Below the pieces are notes generated by a model that saw only the letters and a program-made list of their open reading frames with translations, did no database searches and had not been told where the DNA came from. Below, piece after piece: positions 26,124-34,596 of a DNA stretch of 64,000 nucleotides. How positions within the stretch are numbered: position 1 is the first letter of the stretch; each line of letters starts with the position of its first letter. Made by a program: the position numbers and the translations under genes. The DNA lies in the NCBI RefSeq assembly GCF_011617705.1, contig NZ_CP050154.1, positions 2,046,001 through 2,110,000 of the forward strand, in the 5' to 3' direction. Source of the DNA: Brevibacterium limosum (GTDB lineage Bacteria > Actinomycetota > Actinomycetes > Actinomycetales > Brevibacteriaceae).

Positions 26124-26527
26124 ATGAGCAACTGGTGGCTCTGCGCCGAGTCCGGGACCGCATCGACCGCGAGTTCGACCAGCCCTTGAGCGTGGAGGCC
26201 CTGGCCACAGGCGTGCACATGTCCGCCGGGCACCTCAGCCGTCAGTTCAGAGCGGCCTTCGGCGAATCGCCGTATTCGTATCTCATGACGCGCAGGATCG
26301 AACGCGCCATGGCCCTCATCCGTCGCGGTGATCTCACGATCACCGAGATCTGCTTCACCGTCGGCTTCTCCTCCCTGGGCACCTTCAGCACCCGCTTCAG
26401 CGAACTCGTCGGACTCTCACCGACGCGCTACCGCGACGGTGTCGCCGCAGGCGAGCACCGGCTGCCGACGATCGTGGTGAAGAATGCCCTGCGACCGGTC
26501 AGGAATCGAGAAGTCCCACCTGACTGA
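26120..26527 (+). CDS. AraC-family transcription regulator, DNA-binding domain only
   Basis: 135 residues from GTG 26120, which overlaps the permease stop (GTGA). It is almost entirely an AraC double helix-turn-helix: VEALATGVHMSAGHLSRQFR, then ITEICFTVGFSSLGTFSTRF and ELVGLSPTRYR. No N-terminal ligand domain is present. It may control the oxidase-permease operon or the VOC/UvrA2 genes that follow. Confidence 0.88.
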   Translation: MNEQLVALRRVRDRIDREFDQPLSVEALATGVHMSAGHLSRQFRAAFGESPYSYLMTRRIERAMALIRRGDLTITEICFTVGFSSLGTFSTRFSELVGLSPTRYRDGVAAGEHRLPTIVVKNALRPVRNREVPPD

Positions 26528-26533
26528 GCAGTC

Positions 26534-26539
26534 TACGAT
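26534..26539 (+). promoter_or_regulatory. -10 box (TACGAT) for the leaderless VOC gene
   Basis: TACGAT ends seven bases before ATG 26547. There is no Shine-Dalgarno site. Confidence 0.45.
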
Positions 26540-26546
26540 TGCTGAC

Positions 26547-26957
26547 ATGGACATCTCGATCAACGCCAGCTTCCTGCCGCACATCGATGCGGACGAATCC
26601 CTGACCTTCTACCGTGACATCCTCGGCTTCGAGCTGCGCCTCGACGTCGGTGCCGGACGCATGCGCTGGCTGACGGTGGGACCGGTCGGCCAACCCGACA
26701 CATCGATCGTGCTCACCCCGCCCGTGACCGACCCGACGATCAGCGACACCGAACGGGAGACCATCGAAGGTCTCATCGCCAAGGGCAGCTATGCCGCGAT
26801 CGTGCTGGCGAGCCCGAACGTCGATGAGACCTTCGCCGAGGTGGAGGCCAAGGGTGCCGATATCGTGCAGGAACCGATGGACCAGCCCTATGGTCTGCGC
26901 GACTGTGCCCTGCGGGATCCCGCCGGAAACATGATCCGCATCCAGCAGAGAGGCTGA
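26547..26957 (+). CDS. VOC (glyoxalase/bleomycin-resistance fold) protein
   Basis: 136 residues from ATG 26547. Two paired beta-alpha-beta-beta-beta halves are seen: ASFLPHIDADESLTFYRDIL with LGFELRLDVG, and PYGLRDCALRDPAGNMIRI near the end. Members bind or modify small molecules, often giving resistance. The gene ends five bases before a UvrA2-type gene, and this pairing suggests a drug-response role. The substrate is unknown. Confidence 0.85.
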   Translation: MDISINASFLPHIDADESLTFYRDILGFELRLDVGAGRMRWLTVGPVGQPDTSIVLTPPVTDPTISDTERETIEGLIAKGSYAAIVLASPNVDETFAEVEAKGADIVQEPMDQPYGLRDCALRDPAGNMIRIQQRG

Positions 26958-26962
26958 GACCT

Positions 26963-29335
26963 GTGCACACCGCAGACAGCCATGACCTCATCCGCGTCAG
27001 CGGAGCCCGGGAGAACAATCTCAAGAACTTAAGCGTCGAGATCCCCAAACGTCGCCTGACGGTCTTCACCGGCGTTTCCGGTTCCGGCAAGAGTTCGCTG
27101 GTCTTCCACACCATCGCCGCCGAGTCCCAGCGGATGATCAATGAGACCTATTCCGCGTTCGTCCAAGGCTTCATGCCTGCGATGGCCCGACCCGAAGTCG
27201 ATGTCCTCGAAGGACTGACGACGGCCATCCTCGTCGATCAGGAGCGGATCGGAGCGAACCCGCGATCCACCGTGGGTACGGTCTCGGACATCAATGCGAA
27301 GCTGCGCACCCTCTTCGCTCGTCTGGCAGAACCGAACCTCGGGTCGACCAACGCCTACTCCTTCAACGTGGCCACGCTGAGCGGGAAAGGCGCGGTGAGT
27401 ATCGACAAGGGCGAGGGCAAGCAGGTCGAACGCAGGTCCTTCTCCGTCAACGGCGGAATGTGCCCGCAATGCGAGGGAATGGGCACCGCGACGGACATCT
27501 CCATCGCCGAGGTGGTCGATGAGTCGAAATCCTTGGCCGAGGGAGCCATCACGGTCCCCGGGTACAAACCCGGCGGTTGGTCCGTGCGCATGTTCTCCGA
27601 ATCCGGCTACTTCGACCCGGACAAGCCCGTCGCCGACTTCGATGAGAAGGAGCGGCACTACCTGCTCTACGCCGAAGGTGAGAAGGTCAGGATCAACGGC
27701 ACGAACATCACCTTCGACGGGCTGATTCCTCGTATCCGCCGGTCGTTCCTGTCCAAGGATCGTGACTCGATGCAGAAGCACATCCGCGAGTTCGTCGACC
27801 GAGCCGTCGTGTTCACCACCTGTCCCGACTGCGAGGGAACTCGTCTCAATGCGGCCGCGCGGTCCTCCCTGATCGCCGGTCGGTCCATCGCCGATGTGTG
27901 TGCCCTGCAGATCTCGGACATCACGAAATGGCTCGATCAGATCACGCCGGGGGCCGCCTCGGCGCTGCTGAAGTCACTGCGTGCGGACGTGCGCGCCTTC
28001 AACGACATCGGCCTCGGGTATCTGTCCCTGGACCGATCGGCGGGATCGTTGTCCGGGGGAGAGGCGCAGCGGATCAAACTGGTCCGCCACCTGGGCTCGT
28101 CGCTTACGGACGTCACCTATGTCTTCGACGAACCGACGATCGGTCTGCATCCGCACGACATCCGAGCGATGAACGACCTGCTGCTGGCGCTGCGGGACAA
28201 GGGCAACACGGTCCTCGTCGTCGAACACAAGCCCGAGACGATACTCATCGCCGACCACATCGTCGACCTCGGTCCCGGCGCGGGCAGCACCGGGGGAGAG
28301 GTCACCTTCACCGGCACCGTCGACGGTCTCCGGGAATCGGATACTCTCACCGGTCGCCACCTCGGATACACCGCCGCACTCAAGGACACGGTGCGGGAGT
28401 CGGCGGGTGCACTGGAGATCCGGGGTGCCGGATCGCACAATCTGCGCGACGTCGATGTCGATGTGCCCCTCGGCGTGCTCACCGTCGTCACCGGGGTCGC
28501 CGGTTCGGGCAAGAGCAGCCTCATCGAGGGGTCCCTGCGGGGTCGCGATGGAGTTGTGATGATCGATCAGGCTCCGATCAAGGGGTCCCGGCGCAGCAAC
28601 CCTGCCACGTATACGGGGATGCTCGAGCCCATCCGGAAGGCGTTCGCGAAGGCCAACGGGGTCAAACCCGCCCTGTTCAGCGCGAATTCCGAAGGCGCGT
28701 GCCCGGTGTGCAACGGCGCCGGGATCATCTATTCGGATATGGCGCTCATGGGCGGCGTGTCGGCACCGTGCGACGAGTGTGAGGGCAAGGGGTTCCAAGC
28801 CGAGGTGCTCGAATTCACCTTGGGCGGACTGAATATCCGTGAGGTCCTGGATCTGCCTGTGGTTTCGGCGGTCGACCATTTCGGTGCGGGGGAGTCGCGC
28901 ATTCCGACGGTCGTGAAGATTCTGAAGATCCTCGCCGAGGTGGGACTCGGCTATGTCAGTCTCGGCCAGCCGCTGACGACGCTGTCCGGGGGAGAGCGTC
29001 AGAGACTGAAACTCGCGGTGCACTTGTCGGCGAAGGCCGCCGAGGCGGCGCAGGTGATCATCCTCGATGAACCGACGACCGGACTGCACCTGGCCGATGT
29101 CGAGAACCTGCTGGGGCTGCTAGATGGACTCGTCGACTCCGGACGCACCGTCATCGTCATCGAACACCATCAGGCCGTGATGGCTCATGCCGATCACATC
29201 ATCGACCTCGGACCCGGTGCCGGACACGACGGAGGTTCCATCGTGTTCGAAGGCAGCCCAGCCGACCTGGTCGCAGGAGAGAAGACGAACGGTTCGCTGA
29301 CTGCCGAGCATCTGGCCACATATGTGAATGCCTGA
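26963..29335 (+). CDS. UvrA2-type (DrrC-like) ABC ATPase
   Basis: 790 residues from GTG 26963, shorter than housekeeping UvrA (about 950). Two ABC cassettes are complete: GVSGSGKSSL, LSGGEAQRIKL and VFDEPTIGLHP in the first, and GVAGSGKSSL, LSGGERQRLKL and ILDEPTTGLHLADVE in the second. Cys pairs of the zinc modules are seen (CPQCEGMG, CPDCEGTR, CPVCNGAG, CDECEGKG). The reduced length points to the UvrA2/DrrC class linked to resistance to DNA-binding drugs, not general excision repair. Confidence 0.88.
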   Translation: MHTADSHDLIRVSGARENNLKNLSVEIPKRRLTVFTGVSGSGKSSLVFHTIAAESQRMINETYSAFVQGFMPAMARPEVDVLEGLTTAILVDQERIGANPRSTVGTVSDINAKLRTLFARLAEPNLGSTNAYSFNVATLSGKGAVSIDKGEGKQVERRSFSVNGGMCPQCEGMGTATDISIAEVVDESKSLAEGAITVPGYKPGGWSVRMFSESGYFDPDKPVADFDEKERHYLLYAEGEKVRINGTNITFDGLIPRIRRSFLSKDRDSMQKHIREFVDRAVVFTTCPDCEGTRLNAAARSSLIAGRSIADVCALQISDITKWLDQITPGAASALLKSLRADVRAFNDIGLGYLSLDRSAGSLSGGEAQRIKLVRHLGSSLTDVTYVFDEPTIGLHPHDIRAMNDLLLALRDKGNTVLVVEHKPETILIADHIVDLGPGAGSTGGEVTFTGTVDGLRESDTLTGRHLGYTAALKDTVRESAGALEIRGAGSHNLRDVDVDVPLGVLTVVTGVAGSGKSSLIEGSLRGRDGVVMIDQAPIKGSRRSNPATYTGMLEPIRKAFAKANGVKPALFSANSEGACPVCNGAGIIYSDMALMGGVSAPCDECEGKGFQAEVLEFTLGGLNIREVLDLPVVSAVDHFGAGESRIPTVVKILKILAEVGLGYVSLGQPLTTLSGGERQRLKLAVHLSAKAAEAAQVIILDEPTTGLHLADVENLLGLLDGLVDSGRTVIVIEHHQAVMAHADHIIDLGPGAGHDGGSIVFEGSPADLVAGEKTNGSLTAEHLATYVNA

Positions 29336-29441
29336 CCGGCCTGACCGGGGGAGCCGCTGCTTTTCACACTTCGCTCAGAGAGCGCGGAGGCGATTCGGAT
29401 GCTGAATTCACGGTCTCGGGTTCAAATGCGGCAGTTGATTC

Positions 29442-29478
29442 GTTACGGTGTATAACGGCTTGGTAACGACCGGGTTAC
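29442..29478 (+). promoter_or_regulatory. Direct repeats ATAAC-N6-GTAAC-N6-GTTAC upstream of rpf
   Basis: Half-sites start at 29452, 29463 and 29474, each 11 bases apart, with a further GTTAC at 29442. The first pair has the same RTAAC-N6-RTAAC form as the site before the rlpA-like gene. The last is 37 bases before the rpf start. Confidence 0.55.
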
Positions 29479-29514
29479 AGAGCCGAAATGCAGTCGTACT
29501 TTGGAGAAGACACA

Positions 29515-29967
29515 GTGAACCTCTACAGCACAAGCCTCCGCAAGGCCGCTCTGCTCGTCGGCGCCGGCGCTGTCGCAGCCGCCGGGCTGACCGGAATGAG
29601 CGCAGCGCAGCCGGCACAGGCATCTGAGAAGGGCGTCTGGGACAAGGTCGCCGAATGCGAATCCGGCGGTGACTGGCACATCAACACCGGAAACGGATAC
29701 TACGGCGGACTGCAGTTCTCCAAGCAGACCTGGAATGCCTTCGGCGGTTCGGGCACTGCGGACGAGCACAGCAAGGAGTGGCAGATCCACATCGCTCAGA
29801 AGGTGCTCGAGGAACAGGGTCCGGGCGCATGGCCGGTCTGCGGCGAGAAGGCCGGACTGACGAAGTCCAACGGTGCCGCCGATGACGGCGACGGGTCCGG
29901 CGACGACGGCGGTTCGAGCGACAGCGGCAAGGTCGGACTCGGCGGAAATGTCATCGTCGGCAGCTGA
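29515..29967 (+). CDS. rpf: Secreted resuscitation-promoting factor (Rpf)
   Basis: 150 residues from GTG 29515 with TTGGAGAAG upstream. A signal peptide ([20 protein letters not shown], then AQA) is followed by the Rpf domain: [20 protein letters not shown], then [12 protein letters not shown]. The Glu in CESGG is the expected catalytic residue of this lysozyme-like fold. The tail is Asp/Gly/Ser-rich and lacks a LysM domain. Rpf cuts peptidoglycan and helps dormant cells regrow. A strong terminator follows. Confidence 0.93.
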   Translation: MNLYSTSLRKAALLVGAGAVAAAGLTGMSAAQPAQASEKGVWDKVAECESGGDWHINTGNGYYGGLQFSKQTWNAFGGSGTADEHSKEWQIHIAQKVLEEQGPGAWPVCGEKAGLTKSNGAADDGDGSGDDGGSSDSGKVGLGGNVIVGS

Positions 29968-30032
29968 TCCCGCGCAATGATCTGATGATCAACGATCTGC
30001 AGGCGCGAACACGTGCGCTGTGATCGTGATCA

Positions 30033-30076
30033 GAAAATGCCCGTGAGTGACCCACGCGTCGCTCACGGGCATTTTC
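30033..30076 (+). terminator. Strong terminator after rpf
   Basis: GAAAATGCCCGTGAG (30033-30047) pairs with its complement at 30062-30076, and inner GAC/GTC pairs add to the stem. The right arm ends in ATTTTC, giving a good T-run. Confidence 0.9.
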
Positions 30077-30107
30077 TGTCGGTGATCCGGCTCTGGGTAT
30101 AACGCCG

Positions 30108-30121
30108 ATAATATACATTAT
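30108..30121. promoter_or_regulatory. AT-rich palindrome before the DUF1801 gene
   Basis: ATAAT-atac-ATTAT in an AT-rich patch of about 40 bases, unusual for this window. It could be an operator over a -10 region. The role is not known. Confidence 0.35.
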
Positions 30122-30218
30122 GTTAAGTACAGACATGGACCCGCTCCCCGGGGTGCCCGGATACAGTTGAATTCGACGGTTCGCGTTGGGATCCGTCAGT
30201 CCGACATGAGGAGACGGA

Positions 30219-30536
30219 ATGGCGACGAGGCAGCCGGCGATGCGACCGACGGGTGAAGGCGTTGGCGAGGTTCTCGACCGTGCCCGCGGTCCCAGGCGCG
30301 CCGAGGCAGATCGCCTGTGCGAGATCTTCGCAGAGATCTCCGGCGAAGTGCCTGTGGTGTGGGCTTCGGGCATCATCGGGCTCGGTGAGGTCGAGTATCG
30401 CTATGAGTCCGGACATGGCGGCACAGTGCCGGTGCTCGCCTACTCCCCTGCTGCGCGCCAGCACACGATCTATCTCACCGCGACTATGAAGAGCGCGGGC
30501 CGAATGGGGCGAATGCTAGTCTGTACTGAACAGTAA
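30219..30536 (+). CDS. DUF1801-like protein, probably truncated
   Basis: 105 residues, with GAGGAGACG before the ATG. The N-terminal part (RRAEADRLCEIFAEISGEVP, then VWASGIIGLGEVEYRYESGH) and AYSPAARQHTIYL fit DUF1801. The usual second half, with a KxxxGxxCLYxxKL-type stretch, is missing; the frame ends in an unrelated MKSAGRMGRMLVCTEQ. Full members have about 140 residues. It may be a decaying gene. Confidence 0.6.
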   Translation: MATRQPAMRPTGEGVGEVLDRARGPRRAEADRLCEIFAEISGEVPVVWASGIIGLGEVEYRYESGHGGTVPVLAYSPAARQHTIYLTATMKSAGRMGRMLVCTEQ

Positions 30537-30561
30537 CTCAGCTCACAGCAGAGGTGCACCC

Positions 30562-31080
30562 ATGAACGCAGACACCACAGCCGCGCAGAACACCGACTCG
30601 GCACCCACCTTCAAGCTCTGGAAGAAGATGCAGGAGATGCCGCTGGGCGGTCGCGTGGGCTCCTGGCTGTTCTCTCAGGCCATCTCCTTCAAGGCACCCT
30701 ATTTCCGCACCGTGCGACCGCAGATCAGAGAGCTGCGCCGGGGGCTGTGCCGCGTCACTGCACCGAACCGTCGCGGAATGCACAACCACATCGGCACCTA
30801 TCACGCGATCGCATCGTGCAATATGGCCGAGGTCGCCGCCGGTGTCATGACCGAAGCGACCGTGCCGCCCACACACCGCTGGATCCCTGCGGGAATGACC
30901 GTGGAGTACAACGCCAAGGCCAGCAAGGGAGAGATTACGGCCGTCACCCGCCTTGAGGCGATCCCTGAATTCGGCGACGAGAAGTTCGACCTGGTCGTCC
31001 CCGTCGACGTCATCGACGCTGAGGGCACCGCATTCGTCACGGCACGCATCACCATGTACATCTCACCGAAGAAGCGCTGA
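30562..31080 (+). CDS. DUF4442 hotdog-fold thioesterase-like protein
   Basis: 172 residues. The pattern SFKAPYFRTVRPQIRELRRG, then NHIGTYHAIASCNMAEVAAG and VEYNAKASKGEITAV, fits DUF4442, a hotdog-fold family related to PaaI-type thioesterases. GVMTEAT and the MTVEYNAKA strand lie where such enzymes bind acyl-CoA. It is probably cytoplasmic. The substrate is unknown. Confidence 0.75.
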   Translation: MNADTTAAQNTDSAPTFKLWKKMQEMPLGGRVGSWLFSQAISFKAPYFRTVRPQIRELRRGLCRVTAPNRRGMHNHIGTYHAIASCNMAEVAAGVMTEATVPPTHRWIPAGMTVEYNAKASKGEITAVTRLEAIPEFGDEKFDLVVPVDVIDAEGTAFVTARITMYISPKKR

Positions 31081-31117
31081 GCCATCCCGTCTCCATCCGG
31101 TGACGGGTTTGAACCGG

Positions 31118-31633
31118 TCACCAACCCGACAGCAGCAGCACCCGCTGAGCGGCCGAGGCGCCCTTGTCGAGCGGGCGCGGCGGCCTGTATCCGCCCTCGG
31201 CACCGAGGGCGATGATGAGATCGCCGAGTTCCTCCGCGATGAACGCGGCCAGGCTCTCGTCGACCGGCCAATCGTGACCGGTGCCGCGTGAGAGATCCGC
31301 GGCATGGAGGGCTAGCTCGAGGATGCGCATCTGCACCAGCTGCGCGCCGGGAATGCTCCCGATCCGATGTGCGACCGGCATCTGCAGATCGCACTCCTCA
31401 GCGAGCGTTCTGAATGCTGTCTCGTTAGCCCAGAATGATTCGAGCCTGTCATTGCCGCGGTGATCGACTCCCCTGGTGGCTTCGACCTACGCAGTGCTCG
31501 CCTGCCCCAGCAGCAGCGTGTAGCGGACTCCCCCGCCGATCAGGTGATTGATGAGCTCGGCATTCGTCCACTCTCCGGCACCGGTCGATCGATTCAGATC
31601 GGAAGCACGGACTCGCCGCAGCGTCTCGGACAA
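31118..31633 (-). pseudogene. TIGR03086-type (DinB-like) protein with an in-frame amber codon
   Basis: On the minus strand one frame runs from a TTG at 31633 (GGAAG upstream) to a stop at 31118. It reads LSETLRRVRASDLNRSTGAG, EWTNAELINHLIGGG, then a TAG at 31487-31489 (codon 49), and continues in the same frame as VEATRGVDHRGND, LAEECDLQMPVAH and LELALHAADLSRGTGHDWPV to the end. Both halves match the TIGR03086/maleylpyruvate isomerase-like metal-binding family, so only a single stop breaks it. It could be a fresh pseudogene or a sequence error. Confidence 0.75.
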
Positions 31634-31659
31634 TGAGATCTTCCGGCCAAACGGTGACC

Positions 31660-31675
31660 CTGACCGTTCGGTCAG
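31660..31675. promoter_or_regulatory. TetR-type operator candidate
   Basis: CTGACCG-TT-CGGTCAG, a perfect 7-2-7 inverted repeat like many TetR-family operators. It lies in the divergent gap between the pseudogene and the DUF5058 operon, about 90 bases before the latter. No TetR gene is in the window. Confidence 0.5.
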
Positions 31676-31766
31676 TATATGTTATCCCTACGTCCCGCGT
31701 GATGGTATACCAACGTGACCTGCCACTCGGGCCCCTGCTACTCGACAATGAAGTGAGGAGCTGACC

Positions 31767-32513
31767 ATGACAGTGGCCAGCGGTTCGGCCGACTACATCG
31801 GCCTCGCAAATGCGCCGATTCTCTGGATACTCGCGTTGGCGGTGATGGCTGTCGTCGTCGTCCAATCGCTCATCTACATGACCGCCGTGAAGAAGAACGC
31901 CGAGTCGGCGGGAATGAGCCAACAGGAGGTCAGGTCGGCCTTCCGCGCCGGTGGTGTCGCCGCAATCGGACCGTCACTGTCGGTGGTCCTCGTCGCCATC
32001 GCCCTGCTGCCGCTCTTCGGCACTCCCCCGGTCATCGTCCGGGTCGGGCTCATCGGCTCCGCCGCCACCGAGGTGGCCTCTGCGTCGCTGGCTGCAGGCA
32101 CCATGGGCGCCAACCTCGGTGATGAGACCTTCACCCGCGGGGTCTTCATCGTGGCTCTCATGGCGATGAGCCTCTCGGGAGCCGGCTGGATGATCTCCAC
32201 TCTCATCCTCACCCCGATCTTCAAGCGCAGCTCCCACAAACTCGAGAAGGTCAATCCGGCACTCATGTCGATCATCCCGGGCGCGGCACTGCTCGCGGCC
32301 TTCGCGGCCCTGACCTTCCGTGAGCTGCCGAAATCGCCGGCGCACGTCATCGCCGTCATCGTCTCGGCAGTCGTGATGAGCATCTGCCTGCTGCTGGCCA
32401 AGACACTCAAACAGAACTGGCTGAAGGAATGGGGACTGGGATTCTCCCTGCTCATCGGCCTCGTCGCCGCGTATTTCGCCCACTATGCCGGTCTCGGACT
32501 GCCCGAAGCCTGA
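31767..32513 (+). CDS. DUF5058 family membrane protein
   Basis: 248 residues with GTGAGGAG before the ATG. About six to seven membrane helices, such as ILWILALAVMAVVVVQSLIY and VIVRVGLIGSAATEVASASL. It fits DUF5058, a family of unknown function. The next gene is a second membrane protein nine bases on, and two hydrolases follow, so the pair may form a small transporter for the hydrolase substrate. This role is inference. Confidence 0.75.
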   Translation: MTVASGSADYIGLANAPILWILALAVMAVVVVQSLIYMTAVKKNAESAGMSQQEVRSAFRAGGVAAIGPSLSVVLVAIALLPLFGTPPVIVRVGLIGSAATEVASASLAAGTMGANLGDETFTRGVFIVALMAMSLSGAGWMISTLILTPIFKRSSHKLEKVNPALMSIIPGAALLAAFAALTFRELPKSPAHVIAVIVSAVVMSICLLLAKTLKQNWLKEWGLGFSLLIGLVAAYFAHYAGLGLPEA

Positions 32514-32522
32514 GGAGAGAAC

Positions 32523-33260
32523 ATGTCATCGATCATCACATCGCCCTCGCACGCGGCGTTCGAGCGCACCACCAGCCGGTGGGGCTCGATCACGCTGTTC
32601 ATCGGATTCCTCATCGCCACCTCGGTGCCGTTCTATCTGATCTTCGTCGCAGACGCGAACATCGACTTCGGTGAGATCCTCACGGGGTTCCTCGCCGTGT
32701 TCGCCGTCTACGGCGTCTTCTACATCGTCGAACCTCTCACCTACTTCCCGATCCTCGGACCCGCCGGAATGTACCAGGCCTTCATGATCGGCAACGTCTC
32801 GAACAAGCTGCTGCCCTCAGCCATCGTCGCTCAGGACGCGATCGGCGCGAAGCCCGGCACCCGCAAGGGCGAATATGCGGCGACGATGGCCATCTGCGGG
32901 GCGGCGATCATCCACGTCACGTCGATGGTCATCTTCGTCGGCATCCTCGGCACGTGGCTCGTCACCCTCATCCCCGAGTCGGCCACCCTCGTCGCGAAGC
33001 TCTACATCCTCCCGGCCATCCTCGGCGGTGTCACCGTCCAGCTCATCGCGTCCCTCAAGCAGCTCAAGTCGACGCTCATCGCCCTCGGCATGGCGGCTCT
33101 GGTCATCCTCGTCCTCGTCCGACTGGTTCCCGTGCTCGCGCCCGGCGACGTCGCGATCGTCGTGTTCCTGACCATCCTCATCACCTGGTTCACCCGCAAC
33201 AAATCGGTCACGGACAAGAGGCCGGGCGGCGACGGCACCGATACCGTCGGCATCAACTGA
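32523..33260 (+). CDS. Membrane protein, partner of the DUF5058 protein
   Basis: 245 residues with GAGGAGA before the ATG. About seven membrane helices (ITLFIGFLIATSVPFYLIFV, EPLTYFPILGPAGMYQAFMI). I recognise no defined family. It resembles proteins loosely labelled as mechanosensitive-channel-like or hypothetical beside DUF5058 genes. Tight spacing suggests that it forms a complex with the preceding product. Confidence 0.7.
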   Translation: MSSIITSPSHAAFERTTSRWGSITLFIGFLIATSVPFYLIFVADANIDFGEILTGFLAVFAVYGVFYIVEPLTYFPILGPAGMYQAFMIGNVSNKLLPSAIVAQDAIGAKPGTRKGEYAATMAICGAAIIHVTSMVIFVGILGTWLVTLIPESATLVAKLYILPAILGGVTVQLIASLKQLKSTLIALGMAALVILVLVRLVPVLAPGDVAIVVFLTILITWFTRNKSVTDKRPGGDGTDTVGIN

Positions 33261-33354
33261 CGACAGCATGCGCCTGTCGCTCAGTCTCCGAGACTGACCC
33301 CCGCATTCGAGAATTCCTGCCAAGATGGCACCACACCACTGCCGAAAGGACATC

Positions 33355-34596
33355 ATGTCGCTCAAGCCCGCTCTCCGCGCGTCGATCAGCGCCGATCTCG
33401 ACCAGACGATTGCCGACTACAAACACTTCCACCGCACTCCCGAGCTGTCGATGCAGGAGACGAACACCGCCGCCGAGATCGCCTCCCGCCTCCACGCCCT
33501 CGGACTGACCACCCGCACCTTCGGCGGAACCGGCGTCGTCGCCGTGATCGACAACGGCGACGGGCCCGTCATCGGCTACCGCGCCGACATCGACGGCCTG
33601 CCGATCAGCGAGGACACCGGACTCGACTACGCCTCCACCGCAGAGGGCACTCTGCCCGACGGGGAGACCACGAAGGTCATGCACGGCTGCGGCCACGACA
33701 CGCACATCACCGTCGGGCTCTACCTCGCCAAGCACCTCGTCACACACAAGGACCTGTGGTCGGGCACGGTCGTCATGATCTTCCAGCCGGGGGAAGAGAC
33801 CGGCCAAGGTGCGCGGGCCATGCTCGACGACGGACTCTGGGATGAGATCGTGCGCCCCGAAGTCATCTTCGGTCAGCATGTGTGGCCCGGAACGGCCGGC
33901 CACATCTACGCCAGCAGCGGCACCGCCATGGCGATGTCCGACTGCCTGCGCGTGACCGTCAAGGGCAAACAGGCGCACGGATCCCAACCGGAGAATGCGA
34001 TCGACCCTATCGTCCTCGGCGCCTATATGATCACCCGGCTCCAGTCGGTCGTGTCCCGTGAGATCTCCGGCCGCGACATGTCCGTCGTCACCGTCGGCAC
34101 GTTCCACGGCGGGCTCAAGGAGAACATCATCCCGGACTCCGCCGAGTTCAAACTCAATATCCGCACCTTCACCGAGGAGGTCCGCGCAGTCGTCCTCGAC
34201 CGGGTCCGCCGCATCATTCTCGCCGAGGCGCAGGCTTCCGGCGCCCCGGAACCGGAGATCGAGGAGATGTATCGGTTCCCGCGCTGCTTCAACGACCCCG
34301 ACGAAACCGAGTCGTTCCTCACTCACGTCGGAGCCGAGCTCGGTGCCGAGCAGGTCCACCTGACCGAGCCTGCCACCGGCAGCGAGGATGTCGGAGCGTT
34401 CGGCGATGACATCGGGGTGCCGTACGTCTACTGGTTCTTCGGCGGCTACTCCCCTGCGAAATTCGAAGGCGGACAGACCCCGGCCGGCAACCACTCCCCG
34501 TTCTTCGCTCCTGACGATGTCGAAACCACGCTCGAGACGGGCATCCGAGCCGCGCTGTCAGCAGTGCTGAGCAAGGTTGGAAAGGACCGCGCATGA
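33355..34596 (+). CDS. M20-family amidohydrolase (hippurate hydrolase-like)
   Basis: 413 residues from ATG 33355 behind GAAAGGA. M20D motifs are FHRTPELSMQE, GYRADIDGLPI, KVMHGCGHDTHIT (Cys/His metal ligands) and IFQPGEETGQGARAMLDDGL, and GSEDVGAF supplies the late ligand region. Such enzymes remove acyl groups from N-acyl amino acids. The amidase start overlaps its stop. With two membrane proteins upstream, it probably belongs to uptake and breakdown of an acylated or amide substrate. Confidence 0.88.
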   Translation: MSLKPALRASISADLDQTIADYKHFHRTPELSMQETNTAAEIASRLHALGLTTRTFGGTGVVAVIDNGDGPVIGYRADIDGLPISEDTGLDYASTAEGTLPDGETTKVMHGCGHDTHITVGLYLAKHLVTHKDLWSGTVVMIFQPGEETGQGARAMLDDGLWDEIVRPEVIFGQHVWPGTAGHIYASSGTAMAMSDCLRVTVKGKQAHGSQPENAIDPIVLGAYMITRLQSVVSREISGRDMSVVTVGTFHGGLKENIIPDSAEFKLNIRTFTEEVRAVVLDRVRRIILAEAQASGAPEPEIEEMYRFPRCFNDPDETESFLTHVGAELGAEQVHLTEPATGSEDVGAFGDDIGVPYVYWFFGGYSPAKFEGGQTPAGNHSPFFAPDDVETTLETGIRAALSAVLSKVGKDRA

